DNA from: Lachnospiraceae bacterium
GTDB taxonomy: Bacteria > Bacillota > Clostridia > Lachnospirales > Lachnospiraceae
Length of the DNA: 9,457 nt
Direction of reading: 5' to 3'
Assembly: GCA_900771955.1 (NCBI GenBank)
Contig: CAAGPW010000162.1
Location: forward strand, 1 to 9,457
A program made the translations under genes and the position numbers. This document shows positions 1-7,751 of the stretch, in pieces. Positions within the stretch are counted from its first letter, which is position 1. Each line of letters begins with the position of its first letter. The notes under the pieces were generated by a model. The model saw nothing but the letters and a program-made list of their open reading frames with translations. It had not been told where the DNA came from and did no database searches.

Positions 1-575
1 CGGTACAGAAGATCACGATCGTGCCGCGTACAATGGGAGCACTTGGCTATACATTGCAGACACCGGAGGAAGAAAAGTTCCTGCAGACCAAGGAAGAGCT
101 TGAGGCGAAGATCGTTACTTATATGGCAGGGCGTGCTGCGGAGGAGATTGTATTTCATTCTGTGACCAGCGGCGCTGCAAATGATATAGAGCAGGCAACC
201 AAGATCGCACGTGCAATGATCACACAGTTTGGTATGTCAGATAAATTTGGCATGATGAGCCTTGCAAGTGTGGAAAATCAGTACCTCGGCGGCAGAGCGG
301 CGTTAAACTGCGGAGAGCAGACGGCATCCCAGATTGATCAGGAAGTATTAAAGATGATCAATCAGAGCTATGAGGAGGCAAAACGGCTTCTGACGGAAAA
401 CCGGGAAGTACTGGATAAGATCGCAGAGTATCTGTATGAACATGAGACGATCACCGGAAAAGAATTTATGAAGATTTTCCGTGAACTTAAGGGAATTCCG
501 GAACCGGGACAGGAAAAGGACGAGAATGCGAACAAGGCGGTGCCGGATGACATGTTTGTTGATGATGAGGTATAA
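1..575 (+). CDS. ftsH: ATP-dependent zinc metalloprotease FtsH, C-terminal part (5' end cut by window)
   Basis: This is the last 190 codons of the membrane-anchored AAA+ protease that degrades misfolded membrane proteins and some short-lived cytosolic regulators. The frame is open from base 3 and enters with the segment VQKITIVPRTMGALGYT, which in FtsH lies just after the HEXXH zinc motif; the AAA domain, membrane segments and HEXXH are therefore outside the window. The peptidase M41 domain is visible: GRAAEEIVF, then SGAANDIEQAT, whose Asp (codon 183-185) matches the third zinc ligand known in this family, then YLGGRAALNCGEQTASQID and a helical C-terminal part. The tail after about base 500 is rich in Asp and Glu and probably disordered. 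The GTG at 21 is an internal Val codon, not a start. The stop shares one base with the uvrC start (TAATG), suggesting translational coupling. Identity is confident; the gene is simply truncated by the window edge. Confidence 0.96.
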   Translation, partial: VQKITIVPRTMGALGYTLQTPEEEKFLQTKEELEAKIVTYMAGRAAEEIVFHSVTSGAANDIEQATKIARAMITQFGMSDKFGMMSLASVENQYLGGRAALNCGEQTASQIDQEVLKMINQSYEEAKRLLTENREVLDKIAEYLYEHETITGKEFMKIFRELKGIPEPGQEKDENANKAVPDDMFVDDEV

Positions 576-2467
576 TGTTTGACATTGAAGAAGAATTAAA
601 AAAACTTCCGGATAAGCCGGGAGTCTATATCATGCATGATGCCGCAGATGACATCATATATGTGGGAAAGGCTGTTAACTTAAAGAATCGTGTGCGGCAG
701 TATTTCCGCCCGAGCCATGATGAAGGACCGAAGAAGGCAAAGATGGTGACACAGATCAGGCGCTTCGAGTATATTATCACGGATTCGGAATTAGAGGCGT
801 TGGTTCTGGAATGCAATCTGATCAAGGAACACCGCCCAAAATATAATACCATGTTAAGGGATGATAAAACGTACCCTTACATTAAGGTGACTCTTGGAGA
901 AGATTTTCCAAGAGTCCTCTTTTCGCGTCTGATCAAAAAAGACAGATCGAAATATTTCGGGCCGTATACCAGCGCCGGAGCAGTGAAGGATACGATAGAA
1001 CTGATCCAGAAAATGTATCAGATCCGGACGTGCAGCCGGAATCTGCCGAGAGATATCGGAAAAGAGCGGCCGTGCCTGAATTACCACATCAAAAAGTGCA
1101 ATGCGCCGTGTCAGGGATATATCAGCAAAGAAGAATACCGGAAATCCATTGACATGGTGCTTTCTTTCCTGAATGGAAATTATCAGCCGGTGCTAAAAGA
1201 TCTGGAAGCGAAGATGATGCAGGCGTCCGGGCAGATGGAATTTGAGCGTGCGATCGAGTACCGGGAACTGTTAAACAGTGTAAAACAGATCGCACAGAAA
1301 CAGAAGATCACAAGCTTTGATGGAGAGGATAAGGATATCATTGCGCTTGCAAATGATGAGCGGGATGCTGTGGTTCAGGTCTTTTTTATCCGCGGGGGAA
1401 AGCTGATCGGGCGGGAGCATTTTTACGTCCGGGTTGCGGCGGAGGACAGCGAGAGCCAGGTTCTTACTACCTTTGTCAAGCAGTTTTACTCAGGAACTCC
1501 GTTTCTGCCGAAGGAGGTCATGCTCTCGGCGGAGATCGAGGATATTTCAGTCATCGAGGAATGGCTTTCAGGAAAACGCGGTGCAAAGGTATATATCCGT
1601 GTTCCGCAAAAAGGCATGAAAGAAAAACTGGTCGAGCTGGCAAAAAAGAATGCCGAACTGGTCTTGAGTCAGGACAGGGAGCGTATCAAGCGTGAGGAAG
1701 GCAGGACGATCGGAGCCTTAAAGGAGATCGAGAAGCTGCTTGATATGCAGGGGCTGAACCGCATTGAAGCCTACGATATCTCAAATATCAGCGGATTCCA
1801 GACCGTAGGCTCTATGATCGTATATGAAAAAGGAAAGCCCTGCCGCAGTGATTACCGGAAGTTCCGTTTAAAGACCATTCAGGGACCGGATGACTACGCA
1901 TCCATGCATGAGGTGCTGACCAGACGTTTTCTGCATGGAATGGAAGAAAAAAAGGAACTGAAGGAAAAGCAGATGGGCGAGGAATTCGGAAGCTTTACCA
2001 GATTCCCGGATCTGATCATGATGGATGGCGGAAAAGGGCAGGTAAATATTGCGCTTCAGGTGCTCTCCGAACTCCGGCTGGACATTCCGGTCTGCGGTAT
2101 GGTAAAGGATGATAATCACCGGACGCGTGGGTTATACTATAATAATATAGAAATTCCGATCGAACGCACCAGCGAAGGATTTAAGCTTATCACACGGATT
2201 CAGGACGAGGCGCACCGGTTTGCCATTGAATATCACAGGTCATTGCGCAGCAAGGTTCAGGTGCATTCGGTGTTAGATGATATAGAGGGAATCGGTGAGA
2301 CGAGAAGAAAGGCACTGATGCGCCGGTTCAAATCCATTGAGAAGATAAAGGATGCTTCGATAGAGGAACTGAAAGAGACGGAGTCGATGAACGAGCGTGC
2401 AGCGGAAGCGGTGTTTTCCTTTTTCCACCGGAAGCAGGAGACAGATGCGGGAAACGAAATAAGTTGA
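575..2467 (+). CDS. uvrC: UvrABC system protein C (excinuclease subunit)
   Basis: UvrC makes both incisions around bulky DNA lesions after UvrA/UvrB recognition. At 630 residues it is full length. Domains in order: an N-terminal GIY-YIG nuclease (about 15-45, with GVYIM and YVGKA) for the 3' cut; four cysteines at 153, 167, 175 and 179, matching the motif reported to hold an iron-sulfur cluster in UvrC; a UVR helical hairpin that contacts UvrB (about 205-240); an RNase H-like nuclease for the 5' cut with Asp401 (YDISNISG), Asp484 (MMDGGKGQ) and His547 (DEAHRFAI) as the expected catalytic triad; and a C-terminal helix-hairpin-helix pair (about 567-617) for DNA binding. A charged insert lies at about 452-475, between the two catalytic Asp residues. 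The ATG start overlaps the ftsH stop by one base, and no strong separate ribosome site is seen, so reinitiation by ribosomes finishing ftsH is likely. Confidence 0.97.
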   Translation: MFDIEEELKKLPDKPGVYIMHDAADDIIYVGKAVNLKNRVRQYFRPSHDEGPKKAKMVTQIRRFEYIITDSELEALVLECNLIKEHRPKYNTMLRDDKTYPYIKVTLGEDFPRVLFSRLIKKDRSKYFGPYTSAGAVKDTIELIQKMYQIRTCSRNLPRDIGKERPCLNYHIKKCNAPCQGYISKEEYRKSIDMVLSFLNGNYQPVLKDLEAKMMQASGQMEFERAIEYRELLNSVKQIAQKQKITSFDGEDKDIIALANDERDAVVQVFFIRGGKLIGREHFYVRVAAEDSESQVLTTFVKQFYSGTPFLPKEVMLSAEIEDISVIEEWLSGKRGAKVYIRVPQKGMKEKLVELAKKNAELVLSQDRERIKREEGRTIGALKEIEKLLDMQGLNRIEAYDISNISGFQTVGSMIVYEKGKPCRSDYRKFRLKTIQGPDDYASMHEVLTRRFLHGMEEKKELKEKQMGEEFGSFTRFPDLIMMDGGKGQVNIALQVLSELRLDIPVCGMVKDDNHRTRGLYYNNIEIPIERTSEGFKLITRIQDEAHRFAIEYHRSLRSKVQVHSVLDDIEGIGETRRKALMRRFKSIEKIKDASIEELKETESMNERAAEAVFSFFHRKQETDAGNEIS

Positions 2468-2486
2468 AGCACCTACGTTTCTATGC

Positions 2487-2515
2487 TAAACTAAAAGCAG
2501 TATCAGAACTATAAT
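2487..2515 (+). promoter_or_regulatory. Possible sigma-A promoter for hprK
   Basis: In the 73-base gap between uvrC and hprK there is a perfect TATAAT at 2510-2515. Seventeen bases upstream is TAAACT (2487-2492), which matches the TTGACA -35 consensus at only three positions. A start about seven bases downstream would give a short leader ending in the AAAGGAG ribosome site (2524-2530) ten bases before the hprK ATG. The weak -35 keeps confidence modest; hprK may also be reached by read-through from uvrC, because no terminator is visible between them. Confidence 0.4.
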
Positions 2516-2540
2516 TTCAAGATAAAGGAGCGGTAAAGCT

Positions 2541-3476
2541 ATGGAAGGTGTAGCAATTGAAAAAATCGTAAAAAAACTGGAATTAAAGAAACTGACGGAG
2601 AAACTGGATCTTGCAGGGCATCGGATCGTACTGTCTGATGTGAATCGTCCTGCATTGCAGCTCAGCGGATATTTTCAGCATTTCGAGGAGAAGAGAGCAC
2701 AGATTATCGGAAATGTAGAATACGCATATCTGCAGCAGTTAGAGCATGACAAAAAAATTGATATTTACAATCAGTTCCTGAAGTATGAGATACCGTGTGT
2801 GATCTTCTGCCGTGATCTGAAACCGGATGCGGATTTCTTGAAGATTGCAGAAGAAAACGATGTCCCGGTATTTGGAACCGGACGTTCCACCTCTGAATTT
2901 ATGGCAGAACTGATTCATACATTAAGTGAGGAACTTGCACCGTGCATCACGATCCATGGTGTCCTTGTTGATGTATATGGTGAAGGTGTTCTGATCACAG
3001 GCGAGAGCGGCATCGGAAAGAGCGAGGCTGCGCTGGAGCTGATCCGCAGAGGCCATCGTCTGGTAACGGATGATGTCGTGGAGATCCGCAAGATCAATGA
3101 GCATACACTGGTAGGAACTTCCCCGGATATCACAAGATATTTCATTGAACTGCGCGGCATTGGTATCATTGATGTGAAGACCCTTTATGGTGTTGAGTGC
3201 GTAAAGGAAAAACAGAATATCGATCTTGTGATCAAACTGGAAGACTGGAAAAAAGACAACGACTATGATCGCCTCGGACTGGAAGAGGAATACACGGAAT
3301 TTCTCGGAAACAAAGTCGCATGTCATTCTCTGCCGATCCGTCCTGGACGGAACCTGGCTGTTATCTGTGAGACAGCAGCGGTCAACCACAGACAGAAAAA
3401 GATGGGTTACAATGCGGCACAGGAGTTATATCGCCGGGTACAGGCAAATTTAAATAAGAATGACAGCGAAGAATAA
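2541..3476 (+). CDS. hprK: HPr kinase/phosphorylase (HprK/P)
   Basis: HprK/P is the bifunctional enzyme that phosphorylates Ser46 of HPr and Crh when fructose-1,6-bisphosphate and ATP are high, and removes the phosphate when inorganic phosphate is high; P-Ser partners then act with CcpA in carbon catabolite control. The 311-residue length is normal. The N-terminal regulatory domain covers about 1-130. The catalytic domain shows IHG (His139), the Walker A loop GESGIGKS (154-161), LVTDDVVEI with Asp177/Asp178, the family signature ELRGIGIIDV (203-212), and the downstream loop with PIRPGRN (265-271). All key residues look intact, so it should be active. The start is supported by AAAGGAG ten bases upstream. 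It lies about 4.3 kb upstream of the Crh-like gene, its probable substrate, on the same strand. Confidence 0.97.
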   Translation: MEGVAIEKIVKKLELKKLTEKLDLAGHRIVLSDVNRPALQLSGYFQHFEEKRAQIIGNVEYAYLQQLEHDKKIDIYNQFLKYEIPCVIFCRDLKPDADFLKIAEENDVPVFGTGRSTSEFMAELIHTLSEELAPCITIHGVLVDVYGEGVLITGESGIGKSEAALELIRRGHRLVTDDVVEIRKINEHTLVGTSPDITRYFIELRGIGIIDVKTLYGVECVKEKQNIDLVIKLEDWKKDNDYDRLGLEEEYTEFLGNKVACHSLPIRPGRNLAVICETAAVNHRQKKMGYNAAQELYRRVQANLNKNDSEE

Positions 3477-3506
3477 AACAAAAAGAACCGAGGTTTGAAC
3501 AGCATT

Positions 3507-4907
3507 ATGGAAAGAAAATTAGCATGGGAAGACTATTCCAAGAAGGACACAAAAAAGGTATTTGATTTTGCAGAGGGATACCGGAAATTCATTTCCGCGT
3601 GCAAGACTGAGCGGGAGTGTGTGAACGAATTTGTGACACGCGCAGAAAAAGCAGGATTTTTAAATCTTGCGGATGCAGTAAAGCAGGGAAAGAAACTAAA
3701 GGCCGGTGACCGGATCTACGTCAATAATATGGGAAAATGGCTTGCAATGTTCGTGGTCGGCAGGGAAAGCCTGGAAAATGGCATGAACATTTTAGGAGCG
3801 CATATTGATTCCCCGCGTATGGACGTAAAGCAGAATCCGCTTTATGAGGATACGGGACTTGCCATGCTGGATACACATTATTATGGAGGAATCAAAAAAT
3901 ACCAGTGGGTAACACTGCCGCTTGCACTGCATGGTGTCATTGTAAAAAAAGACGGCACGACGGTAAAGGTAAGTATCGGAGACAGGCCGGAGGACCCGGT
4001 ATTCGGTGTCAGTGATCTTTTGATCCATCTTTCCGGAGAGCAGATGGAGAAAAAAGCGGCCAAGGTCATTGAGGGTGAAAATCTTGATCTTCTGATCGGC
4101 AGCATACCGCTTCCGGGCAGTGATGAGAAAGATAAAGAAAAGACAAAGGATGCCGTCAAGGCAAATGTGCTTCATATATTGGAGGAGACATACGGCGTGT
4201 GTGAGGAAGATTTCCTTTCTGCCGAGATCGAGGTCGTTCCTGCGGGAGAAGCAAGGGACTACGGATTTGACCGCAGCATGATCATGGGATATGGTCATGA
4301 TGACCGCGTGTGCGCATATCCGTCCTTTGAGGCAATGCTTGAAATGGACAAGCCGAACCGCACCAGTGTGTGCCTGCTTGTGGATAAGGAGGAGATCGGA
4401 AGTGTCGGGGCAACCGGAATGCAGTCCCGCTGTTTTGAAAATGCAGTGGCAGAGGTGCTCAATCTCACCGGAGCTTACAGTGAGCTTTCCTTAAGAAGAG
4501 CACTGCAGAATTCAAAAGTGGTGTCATCTGATGTAAGTGCGGCATTCGATCCGAATTTTCCGTCCGTCATGGATAAGAAAAATGCTGCATATTTTGGAAA
4601 GGGAATCGTATTTAATAAATATACCGGTGCAAGAGGAAAATCGGGTTCTAATGATGCCAATGCGGAGTACATGGGACATATGAGAAAAATCATGGATGAC
4701 AATCATGTATTCTTCCAGACGGCAGAACTTGGAAAAGTAGATCAGGGCGGCGGCGGAACGATCGCATATATCCTTGCAAATTACGGTATGCAGGTCATTG
4801 ACAGCGGTGTGCCGGTTTTAAATATGCATGCACCGTGGGAGATCATAAGCAAAGCGGATCTGTACGAGGCGTACAAAGGATATATTGCATTCCTGAAAGA
4901 AGCATAA
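3507..4907 (+). CDS. M18 family zinc aminopeptidase
   Basis: This is a cytoplasmic metallo-aminopeptidase of the M18 family (aspartyl aminopeptidase / aminopeptidase I type), which trims N-terminal residues from peptides. Counting from the ATG at 3507 (466 residues), the expected two-metal site is present: His99 and Asp101 in GAHIDSP, the bridging Asp in GYGHDDR (265/266), the Glu pair 295/296 in VDKEEIGS, Asp342 in SSDVSAAFDPN, and His441 in NMHAPWE. The length is typical. A TTG at 3495 in the same frame would add four residues, but it sits one base after the GAGG at 3490-3493, too close for a normal start; the ATG is 13 bases from it, a little long, and is followed by MERKLAWEDYSKKD. The gene lies 30 bases after hprK with no promoter visible between, so it is probably co-transcribed. 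Substrate preference cannot be read from the sequence. Confidence 0.93.
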   Translation: MERKLAWEDYSKKDTKKVFDFAEGYRKFISACKTERECVNEFVTRAEKAGFLNLADAVKQGKKLKAGDRIYVNNMGKWLAMFVVGRESLENGMNILGAHIDSPRMDVKQNPLYEDTGLAMLDTHYYGGIKKYQWVTLPLALHGVIVKKDGTTVKVSIGDRPEDPVFGVSDLLIHLSGEQMEKKAAKVIEGENLDLLIGSIPLPGSDEKDKEKTKDAVKANVLHILEETYGVCEEDFLSAEIEVVPAGEARDYGFDRSMIMGYGHDDRVCAYPSFEAMLEMDKPNRTSVCLLVDKEEIGSVGATGMQSRCFENAVAEVLNLTGAYSELSLRRALQNSKVVSSDVSAAFDPNFPSVMDKKNAAYFGKGIVFNKYTGARGKSGSNDANAEYMGHMRKIMDDNHVFFQTAELGKVDQGGGGTIAYILANYGMQVIDSGVPVLNMHAPWEIISKADLYEAYKGYIAFLKEA

Positions 4908-4975
4908 AATAGAACCATGAAGTTTAAAAGGAAGAGTGCAGCCTGAAATCAGAGACAGAATTTGAGGGAGAAAGC

Positions 4976-5887
4976 GTGGAACAGGAAATCATAACCAGAC
5001 TGGAACAGATACTGACAAAAGATAAAATAAGATTGAATGAACCGATGAAAAATCATACAACGTTCCGCGTGGGCGGCCCGGCCGATATTTTTCTTACGCC
5101 GTCAGCAGATGAACTTTCCGGAGTGCTTTCCGTTTTGAGAGACGGTGGCATGCCGGTCACGGTGATCGGAAACGGCAGCAATCTGCTGGTCGGCGATAAG
5201 GGAATCCGAGGAGCGGTCATTTCGATCGGAGCAGGCATGCGGAACATCCGCGTGGAGGGAGAAAAGATCTTTCTTGAGGCGGGTGCAACACTTGCGGCTG
5301 CAGCCATGCAGGCGGCAAAAGCAGGACTTGCAGGACTTGAATTTGCATCGGGAATACCGGGGACGTTCGGTGGAGCTGTAGTCATGAATGCAGGCGCGTA
5401 TGGCGGCGAGATGAAGGATGTGGTCGTATCGGTGCGCGTAATGGACCCACAGGGAAAGATCGTTACACTGTCAAAGGAAGAACTGGATCTTTCCTATCGT
5501 CACAGTGCGATACCGGAGCATGGATACCTGGTCATTGACGGAGTGCTTGAGCTGGAAAGAGCAAAGCAGCCGGAGCAGATACAGGAGCGCATGGAAGATC
5601 TCAGGAAAAAACGGATAGAAAAGCAGCCGCTGGAATATCCGAGTGCGGGAAGCACATTCAAGCGCCCGGAGGGATATTTTGCCGGCAAGCTCATTATGGA
5701 TGCGGGCTTGAGGGGATTTTCTGTGGGCGGAGCGCAGGTGTCGGAAAAACACTGCGGATTTGTGATCAACAAAGGCAATGCCACCGCGGCGGACATCTGC
5801 AGACTGATGGACGAAGTGAGAAAGACAGTGCAGGAAAAGTATGCAGTGACGTTAGAACCGGAAGTAAAAAAAATCGGGGAATTCTAA
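4976..5887 (+). CDS. murB: UDP-N-acetylenolpyruvoylglucosamine reductase
   Basis: MurB is the FAD- and NADPH-dependent enzyme that reduces UDP-GlcNAc-enolpyruvate to UDP-MurNAc, the second committed step of peptidoglycan synthesis, in the cytoplasm. The 303 residues fit the shorter type II MurB of Gram-positives. Visible motifs: NHTTFRVGGPAD (26-37) and GNGSNLLV (65-72) of the FAD domain, the glycine-rich segment GIPGTFGGAVVMNAGAYGGE (126-145), Arg175 in SYRHS, the catalytic Ser226 in YPSAGSTFKRP, His259 in SEKHCGF, and Glu294 in the C-terminal LEPEVKKIG, matching the expected acid/base residues. The start is GTG, chosen because GAGGGAG (4964-4970) lies five bases upstream and the protein begins where the family does. 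It heads a very tight group with rapZ and whiA (gaps of 15 and 9 bases). Confidence 0.97.
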   Translation: MEQEIITRLEQILTKDKIRLNEPMKNHTTFRVGGPADIFLTPSADELSGVLSVLRDGGMPVTVIGNGSNLLVGDKGIRGAVISIGAGMRNIRVEGEKIFLEAGATLAAAAMQAAKAGLAGLEFASGIPGTFGGAVVMNAGAYGGEMKDVVVSVRVMDPQGKIVTLSKEELDLSYRHSAIPEHGYLVIDGVLELERAKQPEQIQERMEDLRKKRIEKQPLEYPSAGSTFKRPEGYFAGKLIMDAGLRGFSVGGAQVSEKHCGFVINKGNATAADICRLMDEVRKTVQEKYAVTLEPEVKKIGEF

Positions 5888-5902
5888 CAGGAGGGAGCAA
5901 TC

Positions 5903-6775
5903 GTGAAATTTGTTATTTTAACAGGTATGTCCGGAGCTGGAAAGAGTACGGCGCTTAAAATGATGGAGGATATCGGCTTTTACTGTGTCGACAACCTGCC
6001 GATCGCTCTGATCGAGAAATTTGTGGAGCTTGCCGATCTACGTGACTCGGAACTGCAGAAAGTGGCAGTCGGGATCGATATCCGTTCCGGACAGGCACTG
6101 GATGAACTTAATGAGGTTCTGGATCAGCTGAAAAATGAAGGCAAGAATTTTGAGATACTGTTTCTGGATGCAGAGGATTCCGTTCTGGTCAAAAGATACA
6201 AGGAGACCAGAAGAAATCATCCGCTTGCCGGTGGTGAGCGTGTGGACAAGGGAATCAGCCTGGAACGCGAGAGGCTGGCATTCTTAAAAAAGCGTGCAGA
6301 TTATATTATCGATACGAGCCAGCTTCTGACAAGAGAACTGAAGGCAGAGATCAGCAAGATCTTTGAACAGAATCAGGATTATAAGAATCTGTTTATTACG
6401 ATCCTTTCGTTTGGATTTAAATATGGAATCCCTGCGGATTCCGATCTGGTATTTGATGTGCGGTTCCTGCCGAATCCATATTATGTCGAGGGACTTCGCT
6501 ATAAAAACGGCAATGACAGGGAAATACAGGACTATGTGCTTCAGTTTAAGGAGGCACATGATTTTCTGGATAAACTGGAGAACATGGTCAATTTCCTGAT
6601 CCCGAATTATATCATTGAGGGAAAAAATCAGCTCGTGATCAGTATTGGCTGCACGGGCGGCAAACACCGCTCAGTGACACTGGCAAACGAACTGTACAAG
6701 CGGCTTGAAAAGAACAAGGAATATGGACTTAAAATAGAGCATCGGGATATTGACAAGGATGCAAAACGGAAATAA
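5903..6775 (+). CDS. rapZ: RapZ/YvcJ family P-loop nucleotide-binding protein (RNase adaptor family)
   Basis: RapZ (YvcJ in Bacillus) is a cytoplasmic ATP/GTP-binding protein. In E. coli it guides RNase E to the small RNA GlmZ and so sets glucosamine-6-phosphate synthase levels; in Firmicutes the target is less clear and YvcJ has been tied to competence. The 290 residues are full length. Motifs: Walker A GMSGAGKS (8-15), YCVDNLP (27-33), VGIDIRS (57-62), the segment around TRRNHPL (102-108), SFGFKYGIPADSDLVFDVRF (169-188), and the conserved C-terminal IGCTGGKHRSV (248-258). The tail ends in a basic cluster (KDAKRK), the region used for RNA contact in E. coli RapZ. The GTG start follows AGGAGGGA (5889-5896) by six bases. 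Its place between murB and whiA fits a link to amino-sugar and cell-wall supply, which is inference here. Confidence 0.96.
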   Translation: MKFVILTGMSGAGKSTALKMMEDIGFYCVDNLPIALIEKFVELADLRDSELQKVAVGIDIRSGQALDELNEVLDQLKNEGKNFEILFLDAEDSVLVKRYKETRRNHPLAGGERVDKGISLERERLAFLKKRADYIIDTSQLLTRELKAEISKIFEQNQDYKNLFITILSFGFKYGIPADSDLVFDVRFLPNPYYVEGLRYKNGNDREIQDYVLQFKEAHDFLDKLENMVNFLIPNYIIEGKNQLVISIGCTGGKHRSVTLANELYKRLEKNKEYGLKIEHRDIDKDAKRK

Positions 6776-6784
6776 GGGAGACAT

Positions 6785-7726
6785 ATGTCATTTTCAGGTG
6801 AAGTAAAGGATGAACTGGCAAAGCAGATCAGCAAAAGCAGACATTGCCGGATCGCGGAACTTGCAGCGATCATGGGCTTTGATGGAAAGACAGAGCGGAA
6901 AAACGGAAAAATGGTCCTGGAGATCACGACGGAAAACGCTCCTCTTGCAAGAAAATGCTTTACTTTGATAAAAAAAACTTTTAATATAAGTACTGATATT
7001 GATGTACGGACCGGCAACGGTACGGGGCATAATCACATTTACGTTATTTCTACGGACAGACAGGAAGAGATCGAAAAGATCCTGGCAGCATTAAAGATGA
7101 CAGAAACACCGGGCGGCACGAAAGGCGAACAGGTTAACGGGCTGCTGATACAGAACGTCTGCTGCAAACGGGCATTCATACGCGGGGCATTCCTTTCCGC
7201 GGGTTCCATGAGTGATCCGGAGAAGTCCTATCATTTTGAGATTGTGTGTTCATCAGAGCCGCAGGCGGAACAACTTCGGGATGTGATCAATGATTTTGAT
7301 TTTGATGCAAAGATCGTGGCACGCAAAAAGAATTATGTGGTTTACATAAAGGAAGGCGCGCAGATCGTGGACATATTAAATGTCATGGAAGCCCATGTGG
7401 CACTTATGAATCTTGAGAATGTCCGTATTCTGAAGGAAATGCGTAATTCCGTTAACCGGCAGGTGAATTGTGAGACCGCGAACATCAACAAGACAGTGAG
7501 TGCGGCAGTCAGACAGATCGAGGATATACATTATATAGAAGAAAGGGCTGGACTTGACAGCCTGCCTGAGAACCTGAGGGAAATTGCAGAGGTACGTTTA
7601 AAGTATCCGGATGCAGCCTTAAAGGAACTTGGAACCTACTTGCAGCCACCGGTCGGAAAATCCGGTGTTAATCATAGACTGAGGAAAATCGCAGACATTG
7701 CAGGGAGACTGAAAGGCGAGCTTTAA
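6785..7726 (+). CDS. whiA: DNA-binding protein WhiA
   Basis: WhiA is a DNA-binding regulator needed for sporulation septation in Streptomyces and linked to division and chromosome segregation in Bacillus. The 313 residues show the usual plan: an N-terminal region beginning SFSGEVKDELA, a degenerate LAGLIDADG homing-endonuclease fold (about 20-205, with CKRAFIRGAFLSAGSMSDP at 127-145), a linker with RNSVNRQVNCETANINKTV (220-238), and a C-terminal helix-turn-helix ending in LKELGTYLQPPVGKSGVNHR (279-298). No nuclease activity is expected from this family. The ATG is four bases after AGGGAG (6775-6780), a site that begins inside the rapZ stop codon, so coupled translation is likely. The A-rich stretch at 6968-6990 encodes normal family residues. 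In B. subtilis the same gene (yvcL) is also followed by an HPr-like gene, as here. Confidence 0.96.
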   Translation: MSFSGEVKDELAKQISKSRHCRIAELAAIMGFDGKTERKNGKMVLEITTENAPLARKCFTLIKKTFNISTDIDVRTGNGTGHNHIYVISTDRQEEIEKILAALKMTETPGGTKGEQVNGLLIQNVCCKRAFIRGAFLSAGSMSDPEKSYHFEIVCSSEPQAEQLRDVINDFDFDAKIVARKKNYVVYIKEGAQIVDILNVMEAHVALMNLENVRILKEMRNSVNRQVNCETANINKTVSAAVRQIEDIHYIEERAGLDSLPENLREIAEVRLKYPDAALKELGTYLQPPVGKSGVNHRLRKIADIAGRLKGEL

Positions 7727-7751
7727 CGCCGTGTTTTAGAGGAGGAAAAAA

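Noticed and set aside
1434..1619. Same-strand open frame inside uvrC, very rich in Arg and Ser
   Set aside because: It is an out-of-frame shadow of the UvrC linker region, with no start signal and low-complexity composition.
3792..4298. Long antisense open frames opposite the aminopeptidase (168 codons) and opposite hprK (2922-3389, 155 codons)
   Set aside because: They lie fully inside strongly recognised genes, have no recognisable motif or good ribosome site, and read like reverse-complement composition rather than protein.
4908..4975. 68-base gap between the aminopeptidase and murB, with a nine-codon open frame from 4917, checked for a promoter, terminator or leader peptide
   Set aside because: No hairpin with a T-run, no convincing -35/-10 pair, and the tiny frame has no ribosome site; it holds only the murB ribosome site as far as I can see.
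6970..6977. Run of eight A in whiA as a possible programmed frameshift or transcript-slippage site
   Set aside because: Similar runs of seven or eight A at Lys-Lys codons occur in uvrC, hprK, murB and the lipid kinase; there is no downstream stem or alternative product to support a function.
6965..6990. Promoter-like TTGATA and TATAAG in an AT-rich patch inside whiA
   Set aside because: The spacer is only 14 bases, and the patch encodes normal WhiA residues (IKKTFNIS).
6785..7726. LAGLIDADG-like fold in WhiA read as a homing endonuclease or mobile intron element
   Set aside because: The protein is full-length WhiA with its C-terminal helix-turn-helix; the family keeps the fold without nuclease function, and no intron or intein boundary is present.
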